DNA from: Cephalotus follicularis
Taxonomy: Eukaryota > Streptophyta > Magnoliopsida > Oxalidales > Cephalotaceae
DNA length: 64,000 nucleotides
Assembly: GCA_001972305.1 (NCBI GenBank)
Contig: BDDD01000052.1
Coordinates: 530,143-594,142 of the forward strand
Direction: 5' to 3'
Under the pieces are notes generated by a model. It saw only the letters and a list, made by a program, of their open reading frames with translations. It was not told where the DNA came from and did no database searches. The position numbers were made by a program, and so were the translations under genes. Each line of letters starts with the position of its first letter. Positions within the stretch are counted from its first letter, which is position 1. This document shows, in pieces, positions 62,158 to 64,000 of this stretch.

Positions 62158-63990
62158 ATGGAAAAACAAATTTCGTAACTAGCATCCGCTCTGCATGAAA
62201 GAGAAAAAGGGAAGATGCCTTCCCAACCCGAACCGAATCCTAGAACTGTCTTAAACCATTCCGCTCAATTCCAACAACCTGTTAATCCGCAAAATTCAGC
62301 TTCCTCCTCGGGACCATCAAAACAAGTTTTTGCCCTAAGGAGTGGAACTGAATACCATCCAGCGGATCAAATGGAAAACGTGAGCGAGCAAATGGAAGAA
62401 CCTTTGGCGCAAGATGATTATCAAGAACCATTGGCTGACCATCCGTGCAACCAATGCAATTGAATGCGCACGAGGAATTAAGGAAGGAGAAAGAGGATGA
62501 AAAGAAGAAACAACCGGCCGAGGAGCCAAAACGTTCATTTAACCCACCAGCTCCCTTTCCAAAAAGATTGCAAAACAAGAAAGCCCCAGCAATGGAAAAG
62601 ATCATTGAAACATTTAAGCAAGTCCAAATTAATATTCCATTGCATGAAGCCATTGAAAAGGTGCCCTCTTACGAAAAAGTCCTAAAAGACTTATGCACGA
62701 AAAAGAGGATCCTTCAGACCCCGAAAAAGGCTTTCTTGGCAGCCATCATTAGTGCTTTGTTTTCGCAACCCACGATGCGAAAATATAAAGATCCTGGCTG
62801 CCCGACAATCGCTTGTGTTATTGAAAACACAAAAATTGAGCATGCCTTGCTCGATTTAGGAGCGAGTGTGAACTTATTACCGTCATCGGTCTATGAGAGG
62901 CTTGGATTAGGAGAGTTAAGACCTACGACGATGACATTGCAATTAGCGGATAGGTCTGTGAAGGTACTGCGAGGAAAAATTGAGGATGTGTTGATAAAGG
63001 TTGGAGAGTTTTTCTTCCCTGTAGACTTCGTTATCTTAGACACCCAGCCTGTTGCAAACTTAAATGATCAAATTCCTGTTATCCTTGGTAGACCTTTCCT
63101 CACTACAAGCAATGGATTAATCAATTGTCGAAACGGTCTGATGAGATTAAGCTTCGGAAATACGTCCGTGGACTTCAATGTGTTCCGATTAGGTAAGCAT
63201 GCCGGTGATTTCGATGAATTGAACGCAATCCATACCTTTCCCGATTATATTGAGACGCAATTCGACATTGATTTTGATGGAAATTTCAATGATTGCATGC
63301 GGGATTTAGAGGATGGAGATGGAGGTGATTTCGTTGATGTGTTTGGTATGCAGCCATTAGACCCAGTGGGCCCCTTGTCCACATCCTTGCCTAAACCATC
63401 AATTGAGGAACCTTTGAAACTTGAACTTAAAGAATTGCCCTCTACGTTGAAATACTCATTTCTAGGTGAAAACCAAACTCTTCCTGTTATTATTTCATCC
63501 GATCTTACTCCCAGTCAGGAAGAGGAGGTTATTGACCTACTCAAAGAAAACAAAGAGGCAATTGGTTGGACGATGGCTGACATCAAAGGAATTAGCCCTT
63601 CCATTTGCGAGCATCGAATAAATCTCATAGAAGGATCCAAACCTTCTAGAGAACCTCAGCGAAGAGCAAATCCTCTAATGAAAGAAGCCATCCAAAAAGA
63701 AATCTTGAAGTGGCTGGACAATGGGATCATTTATCCCATTTCGGATAGTCAATGGGTGAGTCCAGATTTGCGAGCATCGAATAAATCTCATAGAAGGATC
63801 CAAACCTTCTAGAGAACCTCAGCGAAGAGCAAATCCTCTAATGAAAGAAGCCATCCAAAAAGAAATCTTGAAGTGGCTGGACAATGGGATCATTTATCCC
63901 ATTTCGGATAGTCAATGGGTGAGTCCAGTCCACGTTGTTCCAAAGAAATCCGGAGTAACGGTAGTGTAATCCTCCACCGATGATTTACTT
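62158..63990 (+). pseudogene. pol: Element I gag tail, protease and RT start (broken)
   Basis: The gag tail begins MEKQIS, meets a TAA (62176), then continues LASALHEREKGKMPSQPEP. A frameshift near 62450 joins it to the open frame 62445-63812. That frame has a Lys/Glu-rich linker, NPPAPFPKRLQNKK (~30-45), an Athila gag/protease spacer (LHEAIEKVPSYEKVLKDL), and the protease (ALLDLGASVNLLPSSVYERL at ~135; IPVILGRPFL at ~220). The RT start follows (AIGWTMADIKGISPSICEH, ~375 on). A 163-bp tandem duplication shifts the frame at 63766. A stop then follows SGVTVV at about 63968. Confidence 0.88.
63603..63928 (+). repeat. 163-bp tandem duplication in element I RT
   Basis: Bases 63603-63765 are repeated at 63766-63928 with no difference that I can see. 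Because 163 is not a multiple of three, the RT frame is broken at the junction. The identity suggests a recent event or an assembly artefact. Confidence 0.92.
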
Positions 63991-64000
63991 CCTACAAAAA

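Larger units (their letters stand above)
61261..64000 (+). mobile_element. Element I: Athila-like Ty3/gypsy retrotransposon, incomplete
   Basis: An LTR starting TGTTTAGCATAAAAATG at 61261 runs to about 62150. There it joins the C-terminal part of gag. No LTR end, primer site or N-terminal gag is seen, so a deletion removed them. Protease and the start of RT follow, and the window ends inside RT. The protease form (LLDLGASVNLLP) and the RT start (ICEHRINLIEGSKPS, IIYPISDSQWVSP) are those of the Athila lineage. Confidence 0.88.

Overview
The window is plant nuclear DNA, almost certainly from the gene-poor, repeat-rich part of a flowering-plant genome. I find no host gene, rRNA or tRNA. Nearly every base belongs to nested long terminal repeat (LTR) retrotransposons of the Ty3/gypsy and Ty1/copia superfamilies. 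A small relic of an endogenous pararetrovirus movement-protein gene and some unassigned repeat-rich DNA make up the rest. The tRNA-iMet-type primer sites, chromodomain gypsy elements, a Sirevirus-like copia element and an Athila-like element all point to a dicot-like plant. I cannot name the species.

Layout (letters are mine). 1-229: end of an Athila-like LTR, minus strand. A, 230-8983, minus: decayed chromovirus-type gypsy gag-pol, split by a copia solo LTR (2431-3657, target duplication CACAG). 8984-9486 and 19965-20238: two halves of the pararetroviral relic, split by C, 9487-19964, plus: a complete but mutated Tekay/Del-like gypsy element (target duplication GTTAA). 20239-24449, 34081-35732, 49524-49680 and 52769-54201: unassigned repeat-rich outer DNA that received later insertions. 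D, 24450-34080, minus: Sirevirus-like copia with an extra 376-residue ORF. E, 35733-49523, plus: gag-only gypsy-type element; its left LTR holds a second gag-only element, F (36208-41282), and its right LTR holds a gypsy solo LTR (45495-48265, GTTAG). G, 49681-52768: another solo LTR (CTTTA). 54202-56434: part of an A-family LTR, minus, cut by H. H, 56435-61260, plus: ruined gypsy element, cut by I. I, 61261 to window end: Athila-like element.

Most of these elements cannot move by themselves: the pol genes carry stops, frameshifts and changed catalytic residues. Many of the stops look like CAG to TAG, as expected from decay of methylated CHG sites. The longest intact frames are the copia gag, the extra copia ORF and the gag of element E.

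The most striking observation cuts across the families. LTRs of copia, Tekay-like, A-family, H-family and Athila-like elements all carry arrays of short palindromes centred on TCGA. Three flank types occur: CAG-TCGA-CTG, (A)GCG-TCGA-CGC(T) and AAGACG/A-TCGA-CGTCTT. Copies are repeated at about 21 bp, two DNA helical turns, with unrelated spacer sequence between them. Several arrays lie just upstream of a TATA box. Another lies inside the copia element, upstream of its extra ORF. Related LTRs carry different palindrome types at the same place. This looks like a shared, rapidly changing cis-regulatory architecture and is the candidate for an undescribed system here.
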